Assembly (NCBI GenBank): GCA_013695405.1
Contig: JACDAO010000804.1
Span: 1 to 6,071 of the forward strand
From: Acidobacteriota bacterium
Lineage (GTDB): Bacteria > Acidobacteriota > Vicinamibacteria > Vicinamibacterales > Vicinamibacteraceae
Direction of reading: 5' to 3'
DNA length: 6,071 nt
Positions 1 through 5,774 of the stretch are shown here, in pieces. Every line of letters begins with the position of its first letter. The first letter of the stretch is position 1. The notes beneath the pieces are model-generated. The model saw only the letters and a program-made list of their open reading frames with translations. It was not told the origin of the DNA and made no database searches. A program made the position numbers and the translations under genes.

Positions 1-429
1 CTGCCACCCGCGACGGTGGTCGACGAACGACACAACGCCGGGATCCAGCCGGAAGCGCACGGCGCCGTCGACATATCCCTCCTGATGACACGCGCCCGGA
101 CAACCCGCGGCCGCCGGCAGCGCCCACTCGCGCATCGCCCGCGTGCACCGGCAGTAGTAACGGCGCGTCTCCAGACGCGCCAGCGCCGGCCGGTAGTCTC
201 GGAGTGACTGGGGCACCGTTTCGGCGTCCCAGGTCAACCCGAGCCAGTCCAGGTCATCGCGGATCGCCTGCTCGACGTCCGGACGCGACCGGCCGCGATC
301 GACGTCTTCGATGCGCAGCAGCAGGCGCCCATCGCCGGCGCGCGCCGACAGCCACGCCCCTGCGAACGCACAGACATTCCCCAGGTGCAGCAGTCCGGAC
401 GGAGTGGGAGCAAGGCGACCTATGATCAC
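1..429 (-). CDS. gluQ: Glutamyl-Q tRNA(Asp) synthetase, N-terminal part (cut by window edge)
   Basis: The minus strand reads 143 codons without a stop from a GTG at 429-427 to the window edge. The protein begins [18 protein letters not shown], a class I Glu/Gln synthetase ATP-binding start with a HIGH-type HLGN, followed by [20 protein letters not shown] and a YYCRCTR segment. In the family, GluQ is a short GluRS paralogue without an anticodon domain; it activates glutamate and attaches it to the queuosine base of tRNA(Asp) in the cytoplasm. The zinc-binding region shows CxC, then CPGAC where the family usually has YxxxC (E. coli YDGHC), so the third ligand is Cys instead of Tyr. The KMSKS-like part lies outside the window. 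GTG 429 is the only sensible start, because an in-frame TGA follows upstream at 462-460. No strong Shine-Dalgarno is visible. The gene is divergent from the adenosyltransferase. GluQ is favoured over full GluRS by the CxC position and the truncated-type PSG/HLGN start, but the missing C-terminus leaves some doubt. Confidence 0.88.
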   Translation of the reverse strand, partial: MIIGRLAPTPSGLLHLGNVCAFAGAWLSARAGDGRLLLRIEDVDRGRSRPDVEQAIRDDLDWLGLTWDAETVPQSLRDYRPALARLETRRYYCRCTRAMREWALPAAAGCPGACHQEGYVDGAVRFRLDPGVVSFVDHRRGWQ

Positions 430-435
430 GGCTCT

Positions 436-456
436 CGGCGTTCGGCGTTCGGCGTT
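436..456. repeat. Three tandem copies of a 7-bp unit (CGGCGTT)
   Basis: CGGCGTT occurs three times head to tail without a mismatch, followed by one further C, inside the 58-bp gap between the divergent starts of gluQ and the adenosyltransferase gene. It lies just upstream of the -10-like hexamer at 476-481, where a -35 element or activator site would be expected, and within the gluQ leader on the other strand. It could be a direct-repeat binding site or simply a slippage-born microsatellite; the sequence alone does not decide. Confidence 0.7.
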
Positions 457-475
457 CCATCAGGCGCCCCTGTCC

Positions 476-481
476 TACAAT
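476..481 (+). promoter_or_regulatory. -10 hexamer TACAAT predicting a leaderless transcript
   Basis: TACAAT differs from the TATAAT consensus at one base and ends 6 nt before the ATG at 488. With the usual -10 to +1 distance, transcription would begin at or next to the A of the start codon. No Shine-Dalgarno is present before the ATG and no good -35 hexamer lies 16-18 bp upstream. Similar hexamers precede the two other plus-strand starts in the window. Confidence 0.55.
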
Positions 482-487
482 GCCCTG

Positions 488-1051
488 ATGCCCCGCCTGA
501 CCCGGATCTATACCCGCAAGGGCGACGACGGCACCACCGGGCTCGGCGGTGGCCAGCGCGTCGCCAAGGACACGCTGCGAGTCGCCACCTACGGTACCGT
601 CGACGAACTCAACGCCGCGGTCGGCCTGGCGGTGGCCTCGGGGCTGGTGCCGCGCCTGGCCGCGACCCTGCCGGTGATCCAGAACGAGTTGTTCCACCTC
701 GGCTCCGACCTGTGTTTCCTCGAGGCCGACAAGGTCACCTTCACGCTGCCGCAGATCGCCGCACGACACGTCGAGGCGCTCGAGCAGTTGATGGACGAAC
801 TGAACGAGGTGGTCGGGCCGCTCGAGAACTTCGTGCTGCCAGGCGGAGCGATCGGCGCCGCCCAGCTGCACGTGGCCCGCACCGTCTGCCGCCGCGCCGA
901 ACGTGAGGCGATCACCCTCGCCCGTCAGGAGCCGGTCGGGCCGTTCGTGATCGCGTACCTCAACCGGCTCTCCGATGCGCTGTTCGTGATGGCCCGCTAC
1001 GAGAATCGCCAGCGCGGCCTCGCCGAGCCGCTCTGGGACAGCGCCCTCTGA
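488..1051 (+). CDS. pduO: PduO-type cob(I)alamin / cob(I)yrinic acid a,c-diamide adenosyltransferase
   Basis: The protein has 187 residues, the usual length of the PduO/MMAB-type (ATR) family. This cytoplasmic enzyme transfers the 5'-deoxyadenosyl group of ATP to Co(I) corrinoid, giving the adenosyl form needed by B12-dependent mutases and related enzymes. Visible signatures are the N-terminal ATP loop [14 protein letters not shown] (residues 9-22), [12 protein letters not shown] (35-46), the helix [10 protein letters not shown] (66-75), FVLPGGA (115-121), [13 protein letters not shown] (127-139) and [18 protein letters not shown] (157-174). ATG 488 is chosen because homology starts at its first residues and a -10 hexamer sits 6 nt upstream; an earlier in-frame ATG at 311 would overlap gluQ and adds 59 unrelated residues. 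The symbol is the family label; genes of this type are also called mmaB, yvqK or cobO-like. No other B12 gene and no cobalamin riboswitch is visible. It is convergent with the receptor gene, 25 bp apart. Confidence 0.95.
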   Translation: MPRLTRIYTRKGDDGTTGLGGGQRVAKDTLRVATYGTVDELNAAVGLAVASGLVPRLAATLPVIQNELFHLGSDLCFLEADKVTFTLPQIAARHVEALEQLMDELNEVVGPLENFVLPGGAIGAAQLHVARTVCRRAEREAITLARQEPVGPFVIAYLNRLSDALFVMARYENRQRGLAEPLWDSAL

Positions 1052-1076
1052 CCCCGTCGTCGCCGCCGCGCCGAGG

Positions 1077-3305
1077 TCAGAACTTGACGTTCCACAGCAG
1101 CCGCACATTGCGGCCCATCTCGGGAACGAGGTCCTTCACCAGCGACAGGTGGTTGCGGTACAGCTCGTTGGTGACGTTGTCCAGGCGCACTGAGAACGTG
1201 TGCAGCAGGCGGCTCGCCTGCAGCGACCAGGCGCCGAACAGCCGCAGGGTGGTGTAGCCAGCGGTCGGCGTCTCGATGTCGTAGACGCGGTCCTGCTCCC
1301 GCGCGCTGACCAGATGGGCGCCCAGCTGCAGCGCGTCCCGGTGATAGCGCACGCCGCCGGTGACGCGTACCGGCGGGATCCGCGGCAGCGGTTCGCCCGA
1401 GTCGCGCAACCCGCCGTGGACCGTGTCGAGCCCGAACTCGAGGTGCACGCCCCCTGACACGTCGATATCCGCGTGCGCCTCGACGCCCTGCAGCCGCACG
1501 TCGCGACCGACGAACTCCACGAGCGGGAATTCCTCGCCGTGGTGGCCCTCCTCCTCCTCCTCCTCCTCCGCGAGGCCACCAAACCTTTCCTCGAAGGCAT
1601 CCTCGGTCACGGGACTGCGGAAGATGTAGTCGTTCACCGTGTTGTTGAAGTACGTGACCTCGGCCGACACGCGCGGCAAGCGCACGCGATACGACACGTC
1701 GAGCCCATAGGACACTTCCGAGTCGAGATCCTCGTTGCCGATCTCGAACGAGAAGTTGCCGGGATGGGCGCCAAAGAAGTAGAGCTCCTCGAGTGCCGGA
1801 TTGCGCGCCGCCCGCGCGAAGCTGACCGCGACCGTGCTCTGCTCGGTGGGCCGGAACAGCGAGCCGACCGAGAACGAGGCGTTGTTGAAGTCGCGCGCGC
1901 GCAGTCCTCCCGCAGGCGAGTAGCTGGCGCGATCGTAACGCCCCCCGAACTGCAGTGTGGCGTGCGGCCACACGACCTCCTGGTAGCTGAACGCGGAGAA
2001 GACGTTCTGGTCCACCTCCGGCGACAGCGCTTCGGCGCCGACCGCTTCGAACGTGCGCGTGTAGCCAGAGAGGCCCAGCGTGCCGGTGAGTCGTCCTACG
2101 TCACGATGGGTGGCGCGCAGGTCGAGGTCGACCACGTCGTTGCTGAACACCGTGCCCACCTCGTCGCCCTCGAGCTCGTCGTGCCGGTATCGATGGTAGG
2201 CCACTGATGCTCGGGCGGACGTCAAGAGCCCTCCCAGGTTGCGGAACTCGCCGCGACCGTTGAACACCTGGCGCCGCGGCGTCAGCGCGATCTCGCCGCC
2301 CTCGATGACCGGCACGCCGTATTTCGTGTCGTCGATCTGCACACCCGCGCCGAGATAGCTGTCCTGCGAGGTGCGCGACGCGCCGACGTTGGCAAAAGCG
2401 CCGCGCGTCTGGGAGTTCTCGACCGCTCCGTCGGGCGTCGTGTACTCGCCCGAGCGGCGCCCTGAACCGCCGACATTCAGCGCCCAGGCGCCGTTGCCGA
2501 CGGTGAGGTCGCCAGCGACGCCTGCCTGCCTGCCGTTGCTCGCCAAATCCACTTGCGTCGAGCCCATCGGATCCGCCACCGGCCTGGTCGGGATCTGGTT
2601 GGAAATGACGTTGACCAGGCCGCCGATGGCATTGGCGCCATACAGGAGCGTGGCCGGTCCCCTGACCACTTCCACCTGCGTGGCGGCAGCGGGGTTGATG
2701 GTGACGCCATGATCGCCGGACTGGCTCGAGAGATCGCCGGTGCGCTGGCTGTTCTGGAGGACGAGCACGCGGTCGCCGTCCTGGCCGCGAATCACGGGCC
2801 GTGACGGCCCCGGCCCGAGGGACCGCTCTGACACGCCCGGCTCGTTGCGCAGCAAGCCGCCGAGCGATCCCTCGAGCTTGATGCCGAGTTCCTGCCCCGA
2901 CAGCACCGAGGTCGGCTGGTACGACTCGAACGGATCGCGGGGCCGCGGTGCAACCGTGACCGCTTCGGCGTAGTGCAGGTTGTCCTGCAACTCGAGTTCA
3001 AGGGGCGCCATGCCGGGCGCGACGGTCAGTTCCTGCCGCAAGGGCAGGAAGCCTTCGGCAGAAATCCGGAGATGGATGACCCCCGCGGCGGGTACCGCCA
3101 GGGCGAACGCCCCGGCGGCATCGGTGACCGTCGTTGCGGCGCGCTCCTCGATGGCGACGACCGCGCCGGCAACCGGCGCACGTGATTCGGCGTCGAGGAC
3201 GTGACCGCGCAGCTCGGGTGCGGCCGGTTGGGCCGTGACAGGGCCGGCCGCCGCGGCCAGCAGGCACGCGAGGGACAACCAGCGAGACGGATGAATGGCG
3301 AACAT
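1077..3305 (-). CDS. ZnuD-like TonB-dependent outer-membrane receptor with carboxypeptidase-regulatory-like N-domain
   Basis: This is a 742-residue outer-membrane active transporter powered by TonB/ExbBD. In order: signal peptide (about 1-25, cleavage after VTA), a CarboxypepD_reg-like beta sandwich (about 28-105, starting ELRGHVLDAESRAPVAGA), a TonB-box-like AEAVTVAPRP, a plug with VIRGQDGDRVLVL, VEVVRGPATLLYGANAIGG and LVNVIS, then a beta barrel ending in NELYRNHLSLVKDLVPEMGR and a terminal WNVKF. The barrel phrases HRYRHDELEGDEVGT (His371, His375), FEIGNEDLDSEVSYGLDVSY and RNHLSLVKDLVPEMGRN resemble the zinc receptor ZnuD as I remember it. A loop with Glu580-586, Gly, His588, His589, Gly, Glu, Glu suggests divalent-metal capture. 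Zinc is the best guess; copper, nickel or cobalt are not excluded. The start at 3305 is supported by an AAGGA site 6 nt upstream and by the signal peptide; the upstream in-frame start at 3386 adds 27 residues that spoil it. A small His/CxxC protein gene lies 138 bp upstream on the same strand. Confidence 0.9.
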   Translation of the reverse strand: MFAIHPSRWLSLACLLAAAAGPVTAQPAAPELRGHVLDAESRAPVAGAVVAIEERAATTVTDAAGAFALAVPAAGVIHLRISAEGFLPLRQELTVAPGMAPLELELQDNLHYAEAVTVAPRPRDPFESYQPTSVLSGQELGIKLEGSLGGLLRNEPGVSERSLGPGPSRPVIRGQDGDRVLVLQNSQRTGDLSSQSGDHGVTINPAAATQVEVVRGPATLLYGANAIGGLVNVISNQIPTRPVADPMGSTQVDLASNGRQAGVAGDLTVGNGAWALNVGGSGRRSGEYTTPDGAVENSQTRGAFANVGASRTSQDSYLGAGVQIDDTKYGVPVIEGGEIALTPRRQVFNGRGEFRNLGGLLTSARASVAYHRYRHDELEGDEVGTVFSNDVVDLDLRATHRDVGRLTGTLGLSGYTRTFEAVGAEALSPEVDQNVFSAFSYQEVVWPHATLQFGGRYDRASYSPAGGLRARDFNNASFSVGSLFRPTEQSTVAVSFARAARNPALEELYFFGAHPGNFSFEIGNEDLDSEVSYGLDVSYRVRLPRVSAEVTYFNNTVNDYIFRSPVTEDAFEERFGGLAEEEEEEEGHHGEEFPLVEFVGRDVRLQGVEAHADIDVSGGVHLEFGLDTVHGGLRDSGEPLPRIPPVRVTGGVRYHRDALQLGAHLVSAREQDRVYDIETPTAGYTTLRLFGAWSLQASRLLHTFSVRLDNVTNELYRNHLSLVKDLVPEMGRNVRLLWNVKF
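1548..1568 (-). repeat. In-frame GAG x7 trinucleotide microsatellite in the receptor gene
   Basis: Seven uninterrupted CTC units on the plus strand read as seven GAG codons (Glu580-586) of the TonB-dependent receptor. The repeat period equals a codon, so gain or loss of units by slippage would change the length of an acidic loop without breaking the frame. It is directly followed by Gly-His-His-Gly-Glu-Glu. Confidence 0.9.
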
Positions 3306-3443
3306 GAAACGTCCTTCCGGCAGCGCGCCAGGCGGCGCACCAGGGACTGCAAGACTGCGCACTCCACGAGCACACGCGGCTGCCACGCGTGCGTCAGCGA
3401 ACTTGGACCAGGGGGTGAAGGGAGACGTGTCGGCGCGGCCGAC
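3306..3443 (-). other. Intergenic leader of the receptor gene with two small hairpins
   Basis: These 138 bases between the small exported-protein gene and the receptor contain no credible ORF. Two inverted repeats are visible: CACGCG (3373-3378) with CGCGTG (3386-3391) around a 7-nt loop, and GCGCC (3325-3329) with GGCGC (3334-3338) around a 4-nt loop, the latter ending about 8 bases from the ribosome-binding site. Neither is followed by a U-run on the minus strand, so a classic intrinsic terminator is not supported. I saw no Zur-type AT-rich palindrome and no cobalamin-riboswitch core. The stretch may carry a processing or translation-control structure, or nothing specific. Confidence 0.4.
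3312..3318 (-). promoter_or_regulatory. Shine-Dalgarno GGAAGGA that fixes the receptor start
   Basis: On the minus strand GGAAGGA is followed by six bases and then ATG at 3305-3303. This is the clearest ribosome-binding site in the window and it selects the start that puts a clean signal peptide at the N-terminus of the TonB-dependent receptor. Confidence 0.75.
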
Positions 3444-3818
3444 TCAGGCGACGACGGGCGGTCCGCGAGCGAGCAGCGCACGCGGGAGCGTGGTGCGCAG
3501 TCGATGCGAGGTCTGGGTGGTGGGGGCGAGGTCGGCCACCGCGGGCGGCTCGAGCCGGCTTGCAACCGGATCGCTTCCCAGGCGGAGGGTGGACGCAGCC
3601 TGGCAGAACAGGCACTCGCGGTCACCAGCCGCGGCCGCAAGGGCGCCGGCCGACACGGCATGATCGGCGGGGTCGTGGACGAGGATTGAGTCGTGGCCGT
3701 CCTGGCCGGGCGCATGGCCTGCGAGCAGCGTCAGGGCGCCGGTCGGCGACACCGCCAACAGGCACACGAGCCAGAAGGCCCGGAATCGAACGCCCAGCCG
3801 CCAACCCATTTCCTCCAC
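3444..3818 (-). CDS. Small exported His/CxxC protein, DUF2946-like, probable metal-handling partner of the receptor
   Basis: The ORF gives 124 residues from GTG 3818, or 121 from ATG 3809. Residues 11-33 form an Arg-led hydrophobic segment (RFRAFWLVCLLAVSPTGA), a signal peptide or membrane anchor, so the rest should be periplasmic. It is followed by spaced histidines (His35, 42, 48, 53) and a Cys69-Leu-Phe-Cys72 pair, then a Pro/Arg-rich tail ending LARGPPVVA. Short proteins with an export signal, histidines, a CxxC and an ARGPP/RAPP-like tail are what I associate with DUF2946, which often neighbours TonB-dependent metal receptors; this is recognition from memory. A role in binding or delivering a transition metal is an inference from the ligand residues and from the ZnuD-like receptor gene 138 bp downstream on the same strand. 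The start is uncertain: GTG 3818 has no Shine-Dalgarno, and the GGAGGA at 3816-3811 lies only one base before ATG 3809. A TTGACG (3846-3841) could be a -35 element, but its -10 partner is poor. Confidence 0.75.
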   Translation of the reverse strand: MEEMGWRLGVRFRAFWLVCLLAVSPTGALTLLAGHAPGQDGHDSILVHDPADHAVSAGALAAAAGDRECLFCQAASTLRLGSDPVASRLEPPAVADLAPTTQTSHRLRTTLPRALLARGPPVVA

Positions 3819-3846
3819 CTTGACAGCCCGCCCTCGACCTCGTCAA

Positions 3847-3883
3847 GCCAGCCGTTGCCCGTCTGGCGCGAAACGGATACCGT
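3847..3883. promoter_or_regulatory. Divergent control region with two inverted repeats
   Basis: The 72-bp gap between the small exported-protein gene and the cyclic-di-GMP gene holds GCCAG (3847-3851) and CTGGC (3863-3867) as an inverted repeat with an 11-base spacer, and ACGG-ATA-CCGT (3873-3883), a perfect 4-3-4 palindrome that covers the proposed -10 of the plus-strand gene. Either could be an operator. The arms are short, so chance occurrence is quite possible. Confidence 0.3.
3878..3883 (+). promoter_or_regulatory. -10-like TACCGT predicting a leaderless transcript
   Basis: TACCGT fits the minimal TANNNT pattern and ends 7 nt before the in-frame GTG at 3891. This matches the placement of the hexamers before the other two plus-strand genes. 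Its match to TATAAT is weaker than theirs, and no -35 is evident. Confidence 0.35.
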
Positions 3884-3890
3884 GGATGAG

Positions 3891-5741
3891 GTGACTCCCG
3901 TTTCATCCCAGGTCCGGCAGGTCGCGGTGGCGGCGGCGTGCGTCGTCGCCGGCCTGTGGCTGGTCGCGGCCGGTCGAGGCGGCAGCGGCGTGCTGGCGCT
4001 GGGGATCGGGCTCGGCATCCTCCTGATGTCGGGATGGCACTGGTGGGCGTTACGGTCGCCGCGCCTGCCGGCACCCCCGGGTGACGCGATGTACAGGTTG
4101 CTGGTCGAGGCCCTCGCCACCGCGATCGACGCCAAGCACGACCCCGCCGGTAGCCGTCTGCAACGGCGGCGCAGTCACGGCACCGCTCTGGCACGGGCCG
4201 TCGAACTGCCGCCTGCCGAGATCGAGGCAGTGCGGACGGCCGCGTTGCTGCTCGACATCGGACAGCTGGCGGTGCCCGATCACATTCTGGCCAGGCGCGG
4301 ACCGCTGAGCGTCGAGGAGTTCCACAAGATCCGCATCCACCCCCAGGTCAGTGCTGACCTGATCGCCGGCGTCCCGATGCTCGCCGGCGTCGACGATTTC
4401 GTGCGATCGCATCACGAGCGATGGGACGGCAAGGGCTACCCGGAAGGGCTGGCCAACGACCGCATCCCGATCGGCGCGCGGTTGCTGGCCGTGGTCGACT
4501 GCTACGACGCGTTGCTGAGCGACCGACCGTATCGCGACAAGCTGACCAGGGACGCGGCGCTGGCGGTGCTGCGCGAGGAAGCCGGCAAGTCGCTCGACCC
4601 GGAGCTGGTCGAGACGTTCATCGCACTGCTGCCGTCACTCGACCAGGGACCCACGGCGCTGTCGACCACCAGACGCTCGCTCGGATCGATTGTCTCGGCG
4701 CGCCGGGAAGACGTGGCGCTGTTCGAGATCTCGCGGGCGATCTCGGCCGGACTGGGGGTCGAGGGCACGGCCCGTCTGCTGGCGCAGCAACTGCGGCGAG
4801 TGATTCCCTACTCGAGCGTCGCGCTCTACCTGTACGACACCGCTGACCGCTGCTTCACCACGGCGTTCGCCGATGGCGTCGACGCCGAACAGCTGTCGTC
4901 GATCCGCGTCGCTGCCGATGCCGGCAGCTTCGGGCAGTCCGTGCGCGAACAGCGCGCCGTCGCCAACGGCACGCCGCAGGCAGATCTGGATCTGCGAGCC
5001 CCGGGCGCGCCGACCCGGCTGCGCTCGTCGATCGTGTGTCCCCTCTACGGCGAGCAGCACGACCTGGTCGGCGCCCTGGCGGTCTACCACGTGTCGCCCG
5101 ACTGTTACACGCAGGACGAAGGCCGGCTGCTCGAGATGGTCGCCGGTCAGGCCGGCCCGGTCGTGAGCCACGCCCTGCAGTTGGCGCGGGCGCGGGAAGA
5201 GGCGCTCACCGATCCGCTCACCGGCTTGCCGAACACGCGCTTTCTGTGGATGCACCTGGCCCTGGAACTGGCGCGCGCGGCGCGGCAGGCGTCGACGCTG
5301 GCGCTGCTGCTGGTCGACGTCGACGACTTCAAGGCGGTCAACGACAAGGAAGGGCATCCGACGGGCGACCTCGCCCTGCGGGAGCTCGCGGCGGTGCTGC
5401 GACAGTCGGTGCGGCCCTACGACGTCTGTGCCCGCTACGGTGGCGACGAGTTTCTGATCATGTTGCCGGACTGCGGCCGAGAGGAGGCCGACGAGCGCCT
5501 GCGCGATCTCCAGGAGCGGATCCGCACCCACCAGGTCACGCTCGCCGACGGACGGCAGTTCAGCCTGCGTGTCAGCATCGGTGCGGCAGTCTTCCCGCGC
5601 GACGGCGACTCGTCCGAAGCCTTGCTGGCCGTGGCCGACGCGCGCATGTACTGCGACAAGCGCGGCTGGCGTGCCGACCCGCCGGGCGCGCCGCCCGACA
5701 GGTTTCCCAGCCTGCCCCCCACACCGCTGCGGAAGATGTAG
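3891..5741 (+). CDS. Membrane-anchored diguanylate cyclase with degenerate HD-GYP, GAF and GGDEF domains
   Basis: The product has 616 residues. Two hydrophobic helices (about 11-27 and 33-54) form an N-terminal hairpin anchor, leaving the rest cytoplasmic. An HD-GYP domain (about 70-250) follows, then a GAF sensor domain (about 275-430) and a GGDEF domain (about 437-600). The GGDEF part has LTDPLTGLPN, DVDDFKAVND, GHPTGD and an intact GGDEF at 517-521; RPYD (508-511), five residues before it, is a canonical product-inhibition I-site. It should make c-di-GMP from two GTP and be feedback-inhibited. The HD-GYP keeps His150 (IHP), HHE 174-176, GYP 182-184 and Asp203, but the HD dyad reads Leu121-Asp122, the following Lys is Gln125, and the upstream HxH ligand pair is Gly87/Arg89. 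It is therefore probably not a working phosphodiesterase. GTG 3891 is preferred because it precedes the first helix, has a -10-like hexamer 7 nt upstream, and avoids overlap with the divergent gene; an in-frame ATG at 3693 and GTG at 3882 are the alternatives. Confidence 0.9.
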   Translation: MTPVSSQVRQVAVAAACVVAGLWLVAAGRGGSGVLALGIGLGILLMSGWHWWALRSPRLPAPPGDAMYRLLVEALATAIDAKHDPAGSRLQRRRSHGTALARAVELPPAEIEAVRTAALLLDIGQLAVPDHILARRGPLSVEEFHKIRIHPQVSADLIAGVPMLAGVDDFVRSHHERWDGKGYPEGLANDRIPIGARLLAVVDCYDALLSDRPYRDKLTRDAALAVLREEAGKSLDPELVETFIALLPSLDQGPTALSTTRRSLGSIVSARREDVALFEISRAISAGLGVEGTARLLAQQLRRVIPYSSVALYLYDTADRCFTTAFADGVDAEQLSSIRVAADAGSFGQSVREQRAVANGTPQADLDLRAPGAPTRLRSSIVCPLYGEQHDLVGALAVYHVSPDCYTQDEGRLLEMVAGQAGPVVSHALQLARAREEALTDPLTGLPNTRFLWMHLALELARAARQASTLALLLVDVDDFKAVNDKEGHPTGDLALRELAAVLRQSVRPYDVCARYGGDEFLIMLPDCGREEADERLRDLQERIRTHQVTLADGRQFSLRVSIGAAVFPRDGDSSEALLAVADARMYCDKRGWRADPPGAPPDRFPSLPPTPLRKM

Positions 5742-5761
5742 TTCGCCCGGCAGGCCGGCGG

Positions 5762-5767
5762 TACACT
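5762..5767 (+). promoter_or_regulatory. -10 hexamer TACACT for the amidohydrolase gene, leaderless or near-leaderless
   Basis: TACACT ends 7 nt before ATG 5775, inside the 33-bp gap after the cyclic-di-GMP gene. Predicted transcription would start at about 5774, with no room for a Shine-Dalgarno, and none is seen. The gap also contains the GC-rich symmetric stretch CCGGCAGGCCGG, too compact to be a convincing terminator. The gene may thus have its own promoter instead of depending on read-through. Confidence 0.5.
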
Positions 5768-5774
5768 ACGCGTC

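Noticed and set aside
311..487. N-terminal extension of the adenosyltransferase to ATG 311
   Set aside because: It overlaps conserved gluQ codons on the other strand, and family similarity begins exactly at ATG 488.
1052..1076. Bidirectional terminator between the convergent adenosyltransferase and receptor genes
   Set aside because: The 25-bp gap is GC-rich without a stable inverted repeat or T-run.
254..1108. Minus-strand ORF of 284 codons across gluQ and the adenosyltransferase
   Set aside because: It is antisense to two genes with clear family signatures, shows no recognisable domain, and is Arg/Gly/Ala/Pro-rich as expected of shadow frames in GC-rich DNA.
997..1971. Minus-strand ORF of 324 codons inside the receptor gene
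   Set aside because: It is the receptor's alternate frame on the same strand, with low-complexity Arg/Gly/Ala composition and a Gly run produced by the GAG microsatellite.
1473..2207. Plus-strand ORF of 244 codons opposite the receptor
   Set aside because: It is antisense to a well-supported TonB-dependent receptor; its Leu run is the CTC microsatellite and no family is recognisable.
3306..3443. Cobalamin riboswitch before the receptor, suggested by the nearby adenosyltransferase
   Set aside because: I could not find the conserved B12-box-like core on the minus strand, and the receptor resembles ZnuD more than BtuB.
3693..3890. Upstream extension of the cyclic-di-GMP protein to ATG 3693
   Set aside because: The 66 extra residues are hydrophilic, unlike any domain, and would lie antisense to the start of the small exported-protein gene; the membrane hairpin begins just after GTG 3891.
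4635..5531. Minus-strand ORF of 298 codons opposite the GAF/GGDEF domains
   Set aside because: The opposite strand encodes conserved GAF and GGDEF motifs; this frame is a compositional shadow with no motif.
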